Assembly: GCF_900109615.1 (NCBI RefSeq) | Contig: NZ_FOIX01000001.1 | Location: 892,055-956,054, forward strand | Origin: Kaistella antarctica | Lineage (GTDB): Bacteria > Bacteroidota > Bacteroidia > Flavobacteriales > Weeksellaceae | Direction of reading: 5' to 3' | Length of the DNA stretch: 64,000 nucleotides | In this document: one piece after another, positions 8,062 to 15,559 of the stretch | Numbering within the stretch: position 1 is the first letter of the stretch | How the letters are laid out: the number at the start of each line of letters is the position of its first letter | The notes under the pieces: model-generated | Database searches by the model: none | What the model was told of the DNA's origin: nothing | What the model saw: only the letters and a program-made list of their open reading frames with translations | Translations under genes and position numbers: made by a program

Positions 8062-8535
8062 ATGGCAAGTTATGTCACCAAGGCAGGATTGGATAAAATG
8101 AAAGCTGAACTGGAGCTACTGGAAACCATTGAAAGACCAAAAATTACCGTTCAGATTGCGGAGGCAAGAGATAAAGGAGATCTTTCTGAAAATGCAGAAT
8201 ACGACGCGGCAAAAGAAGCACAAGGAATGCTGGAGATGAAAATTTCTAAACTCAAGAATCTTATTGTCGATGGTAAAGTAATTGACGAAACGCAATTAGA
8301 TACATCGAAGGTTTCGATATTGACGACTGTCCGTCTTAAAAATAATGCAACCAAAGGAGAGCAAAAATTTACTTTGGTTCCAGATAACGAAAGTGATTTG
8401 AAAGCCGGAAAAATTTCGGTGAATACCCCTATTGCTAAAGGCCTATTAGGAAAAGTAGTCGGTAATACGGCCGAAATTGTTTTGCCGAACGGTAACCAAC
8501 TTTCTTTTGAAATACTGGAAATCTATTTGGAATAA
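8062..8535 (+). CDS. greA: Transcription elongation factor GreA
   Basis: The 157-residue protein shows the two GreA parts. An N-terminal coiled-coil hairpin has the tip signature GDLSENAEYDAAKEAQ (about residues 38-53), including the acidic residues that reach into the RNA polymerase secondary channel. A C-terminal FKBP-like domain ends with PIAKGLLGKVVGNTAEIVLP. GreA stimulates RNA cleavage by backtracked polymerase. The start codon follows a 70-base leader with a terminator-like hairpin. The HIT gene follows 140 bases downstream with its own promoter. Confidence 0.97.
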   Translation: MASYVTKAGLDKMKAELELLETIERPKITVQIAEARDKGDLSENAEYDAAKEAQGMLEMKISKLKNLIVDGKVIDETQLDTSKVSILTTVRLKNNATKGEQKFTLVPDNESDLKAGKISVNTPIAKGLLGKVVGNTAEIVLPNGNQLSFEILEIYLE

Positions 8536-8623
8536 TAATTATTGTAAGGTCCGAAAAAAAGGGTTTGAAGTGGTGAAATTTAAATTTTACCAATATCTTA
8601 ACAGCTTTTTTCTTTTCATTTCG

Positions 8624-8656
8624 TAAATTTGCACCCACGCTGTAGCGCGGGTTTTT
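8624..8656 (+). promoter_or_regulatory. HIT gene promoter with terminator-like leader hairpin
   Basis: TAAATTTG (8624-8631) is a -7 box. Immediately downstream, 8634-8651 folds as CCCaCGCT-TGTA-AGCGcGGG (7 pairs, one mismatch), followed by TTTTTAATT. The ATG is at 8675. The arrangement mirrors the greA leader. Confidence 0.6.
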
Positions 8657-8674
8657 AATTAAAATAAACGAATC

Positions 8675-9064
8675 ATGGCTTCCATTTTCACGAAAATTGT
8701 ACAAGGAGAAATACCTTCTTATAAAATCGCAGAAGACGATCATCATTTGGCCTTTTTAGATATGATGCCCTTGGTTAAAGGTCATTGTTTGATCATTCCT
8801 AAGCAGGAAGTAGATCTTATTTTTGATTTGGAAAATGAAGATTTCAAAGATCTGTGGGGTTTTGCGCAGAAAGTTGCACAGAAGATGAAAAAGGCATTTC
8901 CCGATCTGCGGATCGCAGTTGCCGTGATTGGTTTAGAAGTTCCCCACGCGCATATTCATTTAATTCCAATCCATAAAATGGAAGATATGAATTTCAAAAA
9001 TGAACGGTTAAAGTTTTCTGCCGAGGAGTATCGAGAAATACAAAAGCACATCATTAATTCTTAA
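8675..9064 (+). CDS. HIT family protein (histidine triad nucleotide hydrolase)
   Basis: The 129-residue protein starts ASIFTKIVQGEIPSYK, the usual HIT N-terminus, and contains the histidine triad PHAHIHLIPI near residues 91-100. HIT proteins of this branch hydrolyse purine nucleoside phosphoramidates or bind nucleotides as dimers in the cytoplasm. The triad is intact. It follows greA in the same direction but has its own -7 element and a hairpin in the leader, so the two are probably separately controlled. Confidence 0.93.
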   Translation: MASIFTKIVQGEIPSYKIAEDDHHLAFLDMMPLVKGHCLIIPKQEVDLIFDLENEDFKDLWGFAQKVAQKMKKAFPDLRIAVAVIGLEVPHAHIHLIPIHKMEDMNFKNERLKFSAEEYREIQKHIINS

Positions 9065-9133
9065 ACACCACTTTTGTCAAAGTATCTCACTTTGACAAAA
9101 TTTTTAAAACTAATTCTTACTTATACCTATTAT

Positions 9134-10315
9134 ATGAATTCAAACGAATGTTCTTTTTGCGGAAAAAAACGAAACGAAGTTCAAATGCTAATTTCTGGGA
9201 ACAATGGTTTCATTTGTGAAGAGTGCATAGAGCAAGCGCACGGAATTATTAAAGAAACAAGTTCTAGTACCGCTTCATCATCTACAGAATCAGTGGAGGA
9301 GTTAAAAAAACCCAAAGAAATAAAAGAATTCCTGGATCAATATGTCATCGGACAAGATCAGGCAAAAAAGCAGTTGGCTGTAGCCGTTTATAATCATTAC
9401 AAAAGAATACTCCATGCAAAAGATGAAAATCGCGACGTAGAGATTGAAAAATCGAATGTCATTATGATTGGCGAAACTGGAACGGGGAAAACACTTTTGG
9501 CTAAATCGATTGCGAGGGAATTAGATGTTCCGTTCTGTATAGTTGATGCAACTATTCTTACAGAAGCTGGTTATGTTGGAGAAGATGTAGAAAGTATTTT
9601 ATCTCGGCTTTTAATGGTAGCAGATTACAATGTAGAAAAAGCCGAAAGAGGAATTGTATTCATCGATGAAATTGACAAGATTGCGCGGAAGTCTGACAAT
9701 CCTAGTATTACGAGAGATGTTTCTGGCGAAGGGGTGCAACAGGGTTTACTTAAATTACTGGAAGGAAGTATTGTCAATGTACCGCCCCAAGGAGGCAGAA
9801 AGCATCCTGATCAAAAATACATTCAGGTGAATACTCAGAATATCCTTTTTATTGCAGGTGGAGCTTTTGATGGAATAAAAGAGATTATAGAAAGAAGACT
9901 CAATAAACAAGCGATTGGGTTCAGTGCCGAGAAATTGAATAAAGTTGATGAAGAAGAATATATTTTAAGTCAACTTAATGCTATTGATTTACGAAAATTT
10001 GGTTTAATACCCGAGCTTTTAGGACGTTTTCCGATAATTACCTATTTAGATAAATTGTCTAAAGAAACAATGATTCGGATAATGAAGGAGCCAAAAAATT
10101 CAATCGTCAATCAATTCGTCGAATTATTTAAGATGGATGGGGTAGAACTGAAGTTTACCGCTGATGGCTTAGAAAGTATCGTAGAAGAAACAATGGATAA
10201 AGGATTGGGAGCAAGGGGTTTACGCGGTACTACAGAAAAGGTTTTGGAGGATTATATGTTTAATATCGCTGCTCAGAAAAAAGTGATTATAAACCGTAAA
10301 AACACCCATTTTTAA
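9134..10315 (+). CDS. clpX: ATP-dependent Clp protease ATP-binding subunit ClpX
   Basis: I place the start at 9134 ([16 protein letters not shown]), because the 20 codons before it do not belong to ClpX. The protein (393 residues) has an N-terminal C4 zinc-binding domain (CSFC...CEEC), Walker A GETGTGKT, Walker [11 protein letters not shown], sensor and arginine-finger regions, and an IGF loop (AIGFSAE) that docks on ClpP. It unfolds tagged substrates and feeds them to ClpP. The Walker A has Glu where Pro is most common, which is compatible with function. ClpP is not encoded here. Confidence 0.96.
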   Translation: MNSNECSFCGKKRNEVQMLISGNNGFICEECIEQAHGIIKETSSSTASSSTESVEELKKPKEIKEFLDQYVIGQDQAKKQLAVAVYNHYKRILHAKDENRDVEIEKSNVIMIGETGTGKTLLAKSIARELDVPFCIVDATILTEAGYVGEDVESILSRLLMVADYNVEKAERGIVFIDEIDKIARKSDNPSITRDVSGEGVQQGLLKLLEGSIVNVPPQGGRKHPDQKYIQVNTQNILFIAGGAFDGIKEIIERRLNKQAIGFSAEKLNKVDEEEYILSQLNAIDLRKFGLIPELLGRFPIITYLDKLSKETMIRIMKEPKNSIVNQFVELFKMDGVELKFTADGLESIVEETMDKGLGARGLRGTTEKVLEDYMFNIAAQKKVIINRKNTHF

Positions 10316-10335
10316 CTTTAGGAGAAAATTTTTCA

Positions 10336-10364
10336 TTGGTAGATACAAAAAATTATTACCTTTG
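10336..10364 (+). promoter_or_regulatory. Promoter of the T9SS/PID-CTERM pair
   Basis: TTG at 10336-10338 and TACCTTTG at 10357-10364 have an 18-base spacer, fitting the Bacteroidota -33/-7 promoter. The first start codon follows at 10401. Confidence 0.75.
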
Positions 10365-10400
10365 TAGCTCAGGACTTTGAAAACACAAACACAACATATA

Positions 10401-12389
10401 ATGAAAAAAAATCTATTTACGGCAGGGTTTTTAGTATTTGCTATGGGACTCAGTGCTCAGTCCGTCTTGTTTCATGTCGACGCAGGAGGGATTGTATATG
10501 TCGGTAAAAACGCACTTGTTTACAACGGCGGCGGACTTCAAATGAAAGCAAACGCTGTTGTCGAAAACCACGGAAACGTAATGGTTAGCGGAAACGGAAC
10601 AACAGACGTTTTCAAGACAATCGACGGTAGCAACGCAGACAAACTTGAGTCAAATGGCGGCGCTAACTTTATCAATAAGTTGAATGATCCGGCTCTATAC
10701 GCTTCTCATAATTCCGAGCTCTCTACAATCGCACCTGTTTACACATATGGGCAACTATATGTTACTGGAATAACGCAAACTAATATTTCAGGTATTATCG
10801 ATCAAGAGTTTCGCCAAGTAAATCATGGCGATTACCAACAAATCGGCCTGCCGTTCTATGGCAAAACTTTAACTACTTTAACTACTGAGTTAGCAAAACC
10901 TATTCCCTTTAACACTACAAGGTACTCTCACAACGAGATTTTAGTATGGAACAACAGAAATGTAGTTTTTGATAATCTTTCCAGTATCAATTTAAAAATT
11001 GGTCAGAATTTTAAACCTTACACCTATTATATTTTAGGAGGTAAAGATTTAGATGTTGCAAGTATCACAAGAACGTTGAAAGGAAGGCCAGTTTCTGATG
11101 CAGCTGCAACCGAGAAAATTGTAAAGTTAGAAGACGCCGGTTTTAATATTCCGTTTGGTACGGGCGGTAATGCTATTAATGGTTACAATGAAAAATACAA
11201 CAGCTATCTGCAAGATAATTTCAGCGTAACTGCAGGCAATGCGTGGTTAGGGGATTTTGGCAAGAACTACTACCAATTCGGTAACCCTTATCTAACTAAT
11301 TTGGATTTGTCGCAAATTGCTATAGCTGAAACTGCTGCAACAGGTGACGGTAACAATCTATCTAATATTTACGGTGTGAGGTTAGAAGTTTCTGGTGTAC
11401 AACATACCACCAACTCAGGTGGAGGTTCTTCTAATTACAGAGCTGTAACTTTTAGCGCTGGCGTTCCGACAGGGGATTTGGACTATTTAATGGTGCGTCC
11501 TCTAGGTGCTTTTGCTATTAAGCTTACCAATAATACTCTAAAGCCAGACTTTGATTTTTCAACTTTGAGAAGATTTAAATATCATCCTAGAGCTGGGTCT
11601 ACAAATTATAGCATCACAGCTAAAAGAAATGGCAGTACTTCTACAGTAAAGCAATTAGGAATTATTGGTTTAGATGCTACTGGTAGTGAAATTGAACGAA
11701 CATACTATGTTGTTTCAGATAATACAGTTTCTGGAGCGTCAACCAATGTGAAGACACAAGTTGGAGTTTTTGGCGGACAGCAATTTGGCACCTACGAAGA
11801 AGATGCGATAAATGGCGGATACGATAATAATAATGTTTCCTACTGGCTTTATATTAATGAAGCAAATGAAAATGATTTTAAAGGTAAAAATATTAAGTTA
11901 GTTAATTATAATCCTAATATCGTTGGGTTTAAATTTGAGCTTAGGGAAGACGCAGTTTTAGTCGAAGATAATACTCATTTACTTTCGCAGGGTGAGGGTT
12001 TTTACATCAAAAAGGGATCAGATGCTAATGTTGCTCCTATTATTCAAAATGGAACTATTTCAACTTTGCCTGGATCAAACACTGGAATTGAATACGACGT
12101 GTATTATGGCAAACCTCAAAATACATTAGGTTCTAGTACAACCCTGAACAAGTCAAGTACCATCGTAGTTTTTAATTCAGAACTAGATAATTATTTCGTC
12201 ATAATAGATCCAACTTGGAAAACTGCAGACATTCACGTGTTTGATATGACTGGCAAACTTGTACATAGCGCCTCCAAAGTTTCATCAAAAGTAAGATATG
12301 AGTTGATGTTGCAGAAAATGGCTGCAGGATATGTCGTCCACATCACTTCAGATAAAGGAGAGAAAGTAATTACCAAAATTCTTAGATAA
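10401..12389 (+). CDS. Large secreted protein with divergent T9SS-type C-terminal domain
   Basis: I use the start at 10401, which gives a clean signal peptide (MKKNLFTAGFLVFAMGLSAQ). The following 640 residues are beta-rich, with an early glycine- and asparagine-rich segment (VYVGKNALVYNGGG) that looks like a beta-helix or adhesin beginning. The last 75 residues resemble a T9SS type A domain (IHVFDMTGKLVHSA, then MAAGYVVHITSDKGEK), though the usual YPNP start is absent, so the sorting call is a family inference. It is followed after 12 bases by a small secreted PID-CTERM-like protein and was probably expressed with it. Confidence 0.8.
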   Translation: MKKNLFTAGFLVFAMGLSAQSVLFHVDAGGIVYVGKNALVYNGGGLQMKANAVVENHGNVMVSGNGTTDVFKTIDGSNADKLESNGGANFINKLNDPALYASHNSELSTIAPVYTYGQLYVTGITQTNISGIIDQEFRQVNHGDYQQIGLPFYGKTLTTLTTELAKPIPFNTTRYSHNEILVWNNRNVVFDNLSSINLKIGQNFKPYTYYILGGKDLDVASITRTLKGRPVSDAAATEKIVKLEDAGFNIPFGTGGNAINGYNEKYNSYLQDNFSVTAGNAWLGDFGKNYYQFGNPYLTNLDLSQIAIAETAATGDGNNLSNIYGVRLEVSGVQHTTNSGGGSSNYRAVTFSAGVPTGDLDYLMVRPLGAFAIKLTNNTLKPDFDFSTLRRFKYHPRAGSTNYSITAKRNGSTSTVKQLGIIGLDATGSEIERTYYVVSDNTVSGASTNVKTQVGVFGGQQFGTYEEDAINGGYDNNNVSYWLYINEANENDFKGKNIKLVNYNPNIVGFKFELREDAVLVEDNTHLLSQGEGFYIKKGSDANVAPIIQNGTISTLPGSNTGIEYDVYYGKPQNTLGSSTTLNKSSTIVVFNSELDNYFVIIDPTWKTADIHVFDMTGKLVHSASKVSSKVRYELMLQKMAAGYVVHITSDKGEKVITKILR

Positions 12390-12401
12390 AAAACACACAC
12401 G

Positions 12402-12638
12402 ATGAAAATTATATTTAGATTATTTTTAGCAGCTTTTATCTTGGTTATGGGAGTGCTAGTTAATGCCCAACCACCTTGTCCTACTTGCCCACCCGGAAGC
12501 GGAGGCGGGGGGGGAGGTGGAACAACGCCAGGTGGACCAGCTTCGCCGATTGATATGTACGTTTATATTTTAGCAATAGCAGCGATTTTATTTATCGTGC
12601 TTTATGCAAATAAAATAAAGAAAAAACAAATAGTGTAA
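12402..12638 (+). CDS. Small secreted protein with PID-CTERM-like sorting signal
   Basis: The 78-residue protein has an N-terminal signal peptide ending near VNAQ, a short Cys/Pro/Gly linker (PPCPTCPPGSGGGGGGG), then GGPASPIDMYVY, a hydrophobic helix and a basic tail KIKKKQIV. Pro-Ile-Asp, a transmembrane helix and a basic cluster form the layout of the C-terminal sorting signal known to me as PID-CTERM in Bacteroidota. Almost nothing remains between the two signals, so the mature part would be a glycine-rich linker with a CPTC pair. It lies 12 bases after the T9SS protein and ends at a terminator. Its function is unknown. Confidence 0.75.
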   Translation: MKIIFRLFLAAFILVMGVLVNAQPPCPTCPPGSGGGGGGGTTPGGPASPIDMYVYILAIAAILFIVLYANKIKKKQIV

Positions 12639-12658
12639 TTGCTACACTTTAAAAAATT

Positions 12659-12687
12659 GAACCCATTGAAAAATCAGTGGGTTTTTT
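12659..12687 (+). terminator. Terminator after the PID-CTERM-like gene
   Basis: AACCCATTG...CAGTGGGTT forms a stem around AAAAAT, followed by TTTTTTT. The TlpA-like gene begins just after it, at 12701. Confidence 0.85.
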
Positions 12688-12700
12688 TTATATTTACATC

Positions 12701-13984
12701 ATGAAAAAAATAACTTTGATATTGACTCTATTAATCGCCAATGCTTACGATGCCCAGTTTAAAATCAGTGTGGAGGTACCTCAGTCGTTTACTCCTTCTG
12801 AAGTTTATCTTTATACGCTAAATGGCTCCAAAGATGTCTTGAACAGCAAACAAATAAAGAAAGAAAGCTCTTGGCAAATCAATGTGGCTAAAACGTATTC
12901 GGGAATGATGAAATTATATTTTCCCGAAATTAATGCATCAGTCAATTTTATCTCAGAAAATAAGGACGTCAAAATGAGATTTGAAACGGAGAAAGATAAG
13001 ATTGTCAACATCGATTACCTCGACGAGGCTAACTTTGCCATGAATCAGATGCAAGATATTCAGCAAAAAAAAGAATTTATCTTGCCAGCATTATATCAAA
13101 TTAAAGAATACTATAAGCAAAAAAGCGATTTTGGGACCGCTCTTGACAATGAGGTCAATCGTCTTTCAACTCAAACTTCAACCTTAAATAAATTTCCTTT
13201 CGTAACTTTCTACAGTACAAACTATGATAAATTTGTAGAGAAAAGCGCCAACAAAAAGCCTATTTCTCACGAAGATATAATTGATTTTTTAAATAAATCA
13301 AACGAAATGCTTGAGAGTTCTTCTCTCATGAGACCCGTTCTTGTTGCCTATTTAAATGCCGGATCAAAGTCTACGGTAGCTGCGGAGGTTGATAAATTGC
13401 TAAAGACGCTGAATGTGGAAACACCGCGCGGACAAACCGTTCTTTCAGAACTTATTGAAATCTTCAATACGTATGGAATGCAGGATTTGAAGGACAAATA
13501 TCTCACCGAAGCCAAGAATCTAAAATGCACCATTAATGAGCGATTAACAAGCACGATTGCCACCAATATGAATACAGAAATCGGTGCTGTTTTTCCAAAT
13601 TATGTTTTTAATAGAGCCTCTAATACTAAGTCTAAATCCCTTCATGATATCAAAGCCGATAAAAAGGTTATTATTTTCTGGGCTTCTACGTGTTCGCACT
13701 GCGAAACTGACTTACCGAAGATCATTGAGAAGTACAAAGCGATAAAAGATTTGAAAGCTGAAGTTATTGCATTTTCTTTAGACAGTGATCTAGCAACTTA
13801 CGAAAGCAAGGTTAAAATGCTGCCTTGGATCAATGATTCAGAATTAAAAGGGTGGAATAGTTCATACTCAGAGATTTACAATATTAATGCTACGCCAAGT
13901 TATTTTATTTTAGATAGCGCCAATAAAATCATTGCTAAACCTAATCATGCGGCAGATGTAATTTCTTATTTAAACTTAAAGTAA
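12701..13984 (+). CDS. TlpA-like secreted thioredoxin-fold protein
   Basis: Started at 12701, the protein has a signal peptide (MKKITLILTLLIANAYDAQ) and 427 residues. The N-terminal part is a beta-rich domain like the DUF4369 modules found before thioredoxin domains. The middle is helical. The C-terminal 130 residues are thioredoxin-like, with the redox pair CSHC in FWASTCSHCETDLP and the cis-Pro segment NATPSYFILD. Such proteins reduce or isomerise disulfides in the periplasm. Its place directly after a T9SS cargo and a Cys-containing small protein suggests, without proving, a role in their maturation. A terminator separates them. Confidence 0.85.
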   Translation: MKKITLILTLLIANAYDAQFKISVEVPQSFTPSEVYLYTLNGSKDVLNSKQIKKESSWQINVAKTYSGMMKLYFPEINASVNFISENKDVKMRFETEKDKIVNIDYLDEANFAMNQMQDIQQKKEFILPALYQIKEYYKQKSDFGTALDNEVNRLSTQTSTLNKFPFVTFYSTNYDKFVEKSANKKPISHEDIIDFLNKSNEMLESSSLMRPVLVAYLNAGSKSTVAAEVDKLLKTLNVETPRGQTVLSELIEIFNTYGMQDLKDKYLTEAKNLKCTINERLTSTIATNMNTEIGAVFPNYVFNRASNTKSKSLHDIKADKKVIIFWASTCSHCETDLPKIIEKYKAIKDLKAEVIAFSLDSDLATYESKVKMLPWINDSELKGWNSSYSEIYNINATPSYFILDSANKIIAKPNHAADVISYLNLK

Positions 13985-13988
13985 TCTT

Positions 13989-14018
13989 TTGCCACCTCGT
14001 AAAATATTTTTATATTTG
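13989..14018 (+). promoter_or_regulatory. Promoter of tRNA-Met
   Basis: TTG at 13989-13991 and TATATTTG at 14011-14018 have a 19-base spacer. The mature tRNA starts at 14033. Confidence 0.75.
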
Positions 14019-14032
14019 CACCACCTTAAAAA

Positions 14033-14106
14033 GGCGAGGTAGCTCAGTCGGTTAGAGCGCAGGATTCATAACCCTGAGGTCACGGGTTCAATTCCCGTCT
14101 TCGCTA
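14033..14106 (+). tRNA. tRNA-Met, anticodon CAT
   Basis: A 74-base cloverleaf can be drawn: acceptor GGCGAGG with CTTCGCT, D arm AGCTCAGTCGGTTAGAGC, anticodon loop TTCATAA, T arm CGGGTTCAATTCCCG, and discriminator A. The CAT anticodon means elongator methionine or a lysidine-modified isoleucine tRNA; overall similarity to elongator tRNA-Met makes Met more likely. The A31-C39 pair closing the anticodon stem is a mismatch. It has its own promoter and a strong terminator. Confidence 0.93.
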
Positions 14107-14110
14107 CAAA

Positions 14111-14138
14111 AGTCCAGTTTTATACTGGACTTTTTTTT
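14111..14138 (+). terminator. Terminator after tRNA-Met
   Basis: AGTCCAGT-TTTAT-ACTGGACT is a perfect 8-bp stem followed by seven or more T. Confidence 0.92.
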
Positions 14139-14388
14139 GCCCTAAAATCATTATTCAGATCTGTATTAATTATAGTAGATATATTGAATATTCTTAATTA
14201 AAAAAAACTTCGGCCTTTAAAAAGTCTCATTGCTTGCATCCTTTGAATTAAGCAATTAACTGACAATTTTATTGATACATTAATAACCTTTTTTGCCATA
14301 TGTTATTAGTAGTTTATCGATACTTTTTTCACTATAAAATTTAACTATTTTTAATAAAAAATGTTTGGGTATAAGGATATTTAGTTTT

Positions 14389-14490
14389 ACATTTACAACG
14401 TTTTAATAATGGTTTTGCCCTATTAAAACAATAAATTTTTTTTCATCATTTGTGTTTTTAGAATCGCATCGTAAGGTGCGATTCTTTTTA
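14389..14490 (+). ncRNA. Candidate small RNA ending in a terminator hairpin
   Basis: Between tRNA-Met and the DUF3810 gene are about 360 bases without a protein gene. At 14400-14429 there is a perfect 9-bp inverted repeat (GTTTTAATA with TATTAAAAC, 12-base loop), then a T run, then a second hairpin at 14461-14484 (GAATCGCA...TGCGATTC) followed by TTTTTATTT on the plus strand. The second hairpin has a U-tract only in the plus direction, yet the neighbouring gene is on the minus strand and tRNA-Met already has its own terminator. A short plus-strand transcript would explain it; no family is recognised. Confidence 0.4.
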
Positions 14491-14497
14491 TTTATAT

Positions 14498-15559
14498 CTA
14501 CTTAATTCGCTGATAACGAACAAGCAGATCAATAAAATAGGAATAGGTAATACTTCCTTCTTGGTGATTGCTTTTTAAGAATAGGTCATTAGTAAAACCA
14601 AAAAACACCTCCAGAAATCCTTTGTGTTTCATGACAAAAAGCTTCTCAGCCAGTCGGTCGCGTTTCATTTCAGGGGAATAGTTTTCTAAAATTTCTTTAA
14701 CAAATTCTGGATCACGCTCACTTAAAGAATTAAGAAGAGATTTTAAAACAAAATATTCCGTGCTATACCTTAAATCCTTATTTAAAGATTGTTGGCCCAT
14801 TAAAAACCCAACAAAATTAGCTTCTTGCTCTTTTGCATAACCAAGCTGGTGTGCGCTCTCATGCGCTAAGGTGAAAGGAATATAGGTTGATGGCAGTTCC
14901 GAATTATATTGTGCTTCTGCCGTGAAGGGATTGTAATAGCCGAGAATTCCCGTGTAGCTCATAACGGGCTTAAACAAGCTGGGTTTAAATGCCCGAATGC
15001 CTGTTTCTTTCTTGTCATTGATAAAGGATGGTAGCTTTGCTTGGTTCCTTAATATTTCATCTTTTACAGATGTTAGATCCGAAATCATGAAGACGCCACT
15101 GCGATCTTCTTTTACCGATGCTCGTGCAATCTTACATCTTGCTAAATACTCTAAAGTAAGACGCTTTAAGTCATCTGACTTTATTTCTTTTTCAGGGAGT
15201 TTTTCAATGAGTGGCTTTTGAAAGTATAACATTCCCCAAGAAATCTGGTAGGTCAGATAGACGATATTTAAAAAGATTAAAAATCTGAGTGAGTACGTTT
15301 TTCTACTTTCCTTTTTTAAAATTTTAAAAAAGAAGAACAATAAGAAAACAAATAACAGAATATACAGAACATCGCCAACCGAAAATGGGACTAAAGACAA
15401 TAGCTTCTGATGCATACCTTTTTGATATTCAAAAACGCTTTCAAAAATAGTAACGATAAAATTAACTTGCGAAAAAACTAAAAACAAAACAAATTGGGCA
15501 AGTAATAAACCTGCCCAAAATCTTTTTTTATTGTAATAAGTAAATTTTTTAGTGCGCAC
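14498..15559 (-). CDS. DUF3810 membrane protein with HExxH motif
   Basis: The 353-residue protein has an N-terminal hydrophobic region with about three transmembrane helices (first 110 residues) and a C-terminal domain with LAHESAHQLGYAKEQEANF. HESAH followed by Glu is a zinc-peptidase signature, so DUF3810 proteins are presumed membrane metalloproteases; no substrate is known to me. Its start overlaps the end of the MFS transporter gene by 11 bases, so the two are translationally linked. Confidence 0.85.
   Translation of the reverse strand: MRTKKFTYYNKKRFWAGLLLAQFVLFLVFSQVNFIVTIFESVFEYQKGMHQKLLSLVPFSVGDVLYILLFVFLLFFFFKILKKESRKTYSLRFLIFLNIVYLTYQISWGMLYFQKPLIEKLPEKEIKSDDLKRLTLEYLARCKIARASVKEDRSGVFMISDLTSVKDEILRNQAKLPSFINDKKETGIRAFKPSLFKPVMSYTGILGYYNPFTAEAQYNSELPSTYIPFTLAHESAHQLGYAKEQEANFVGFLMGQQSLNKDLRYSTEYFVLKSLLNSLSERDPEFVKEILENYSPEMKRDRLAEKLFVMKHKGFLEVFFGFTNDLFLKSNHQEGSITYSYFIDLLVRYQRIK

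Noticed and set aside
9074..9133. Upstream extension of ClpX by 20 codons
   Set aside because: ClpX normally starts right before the zinc finger; the extension lacks similarity.
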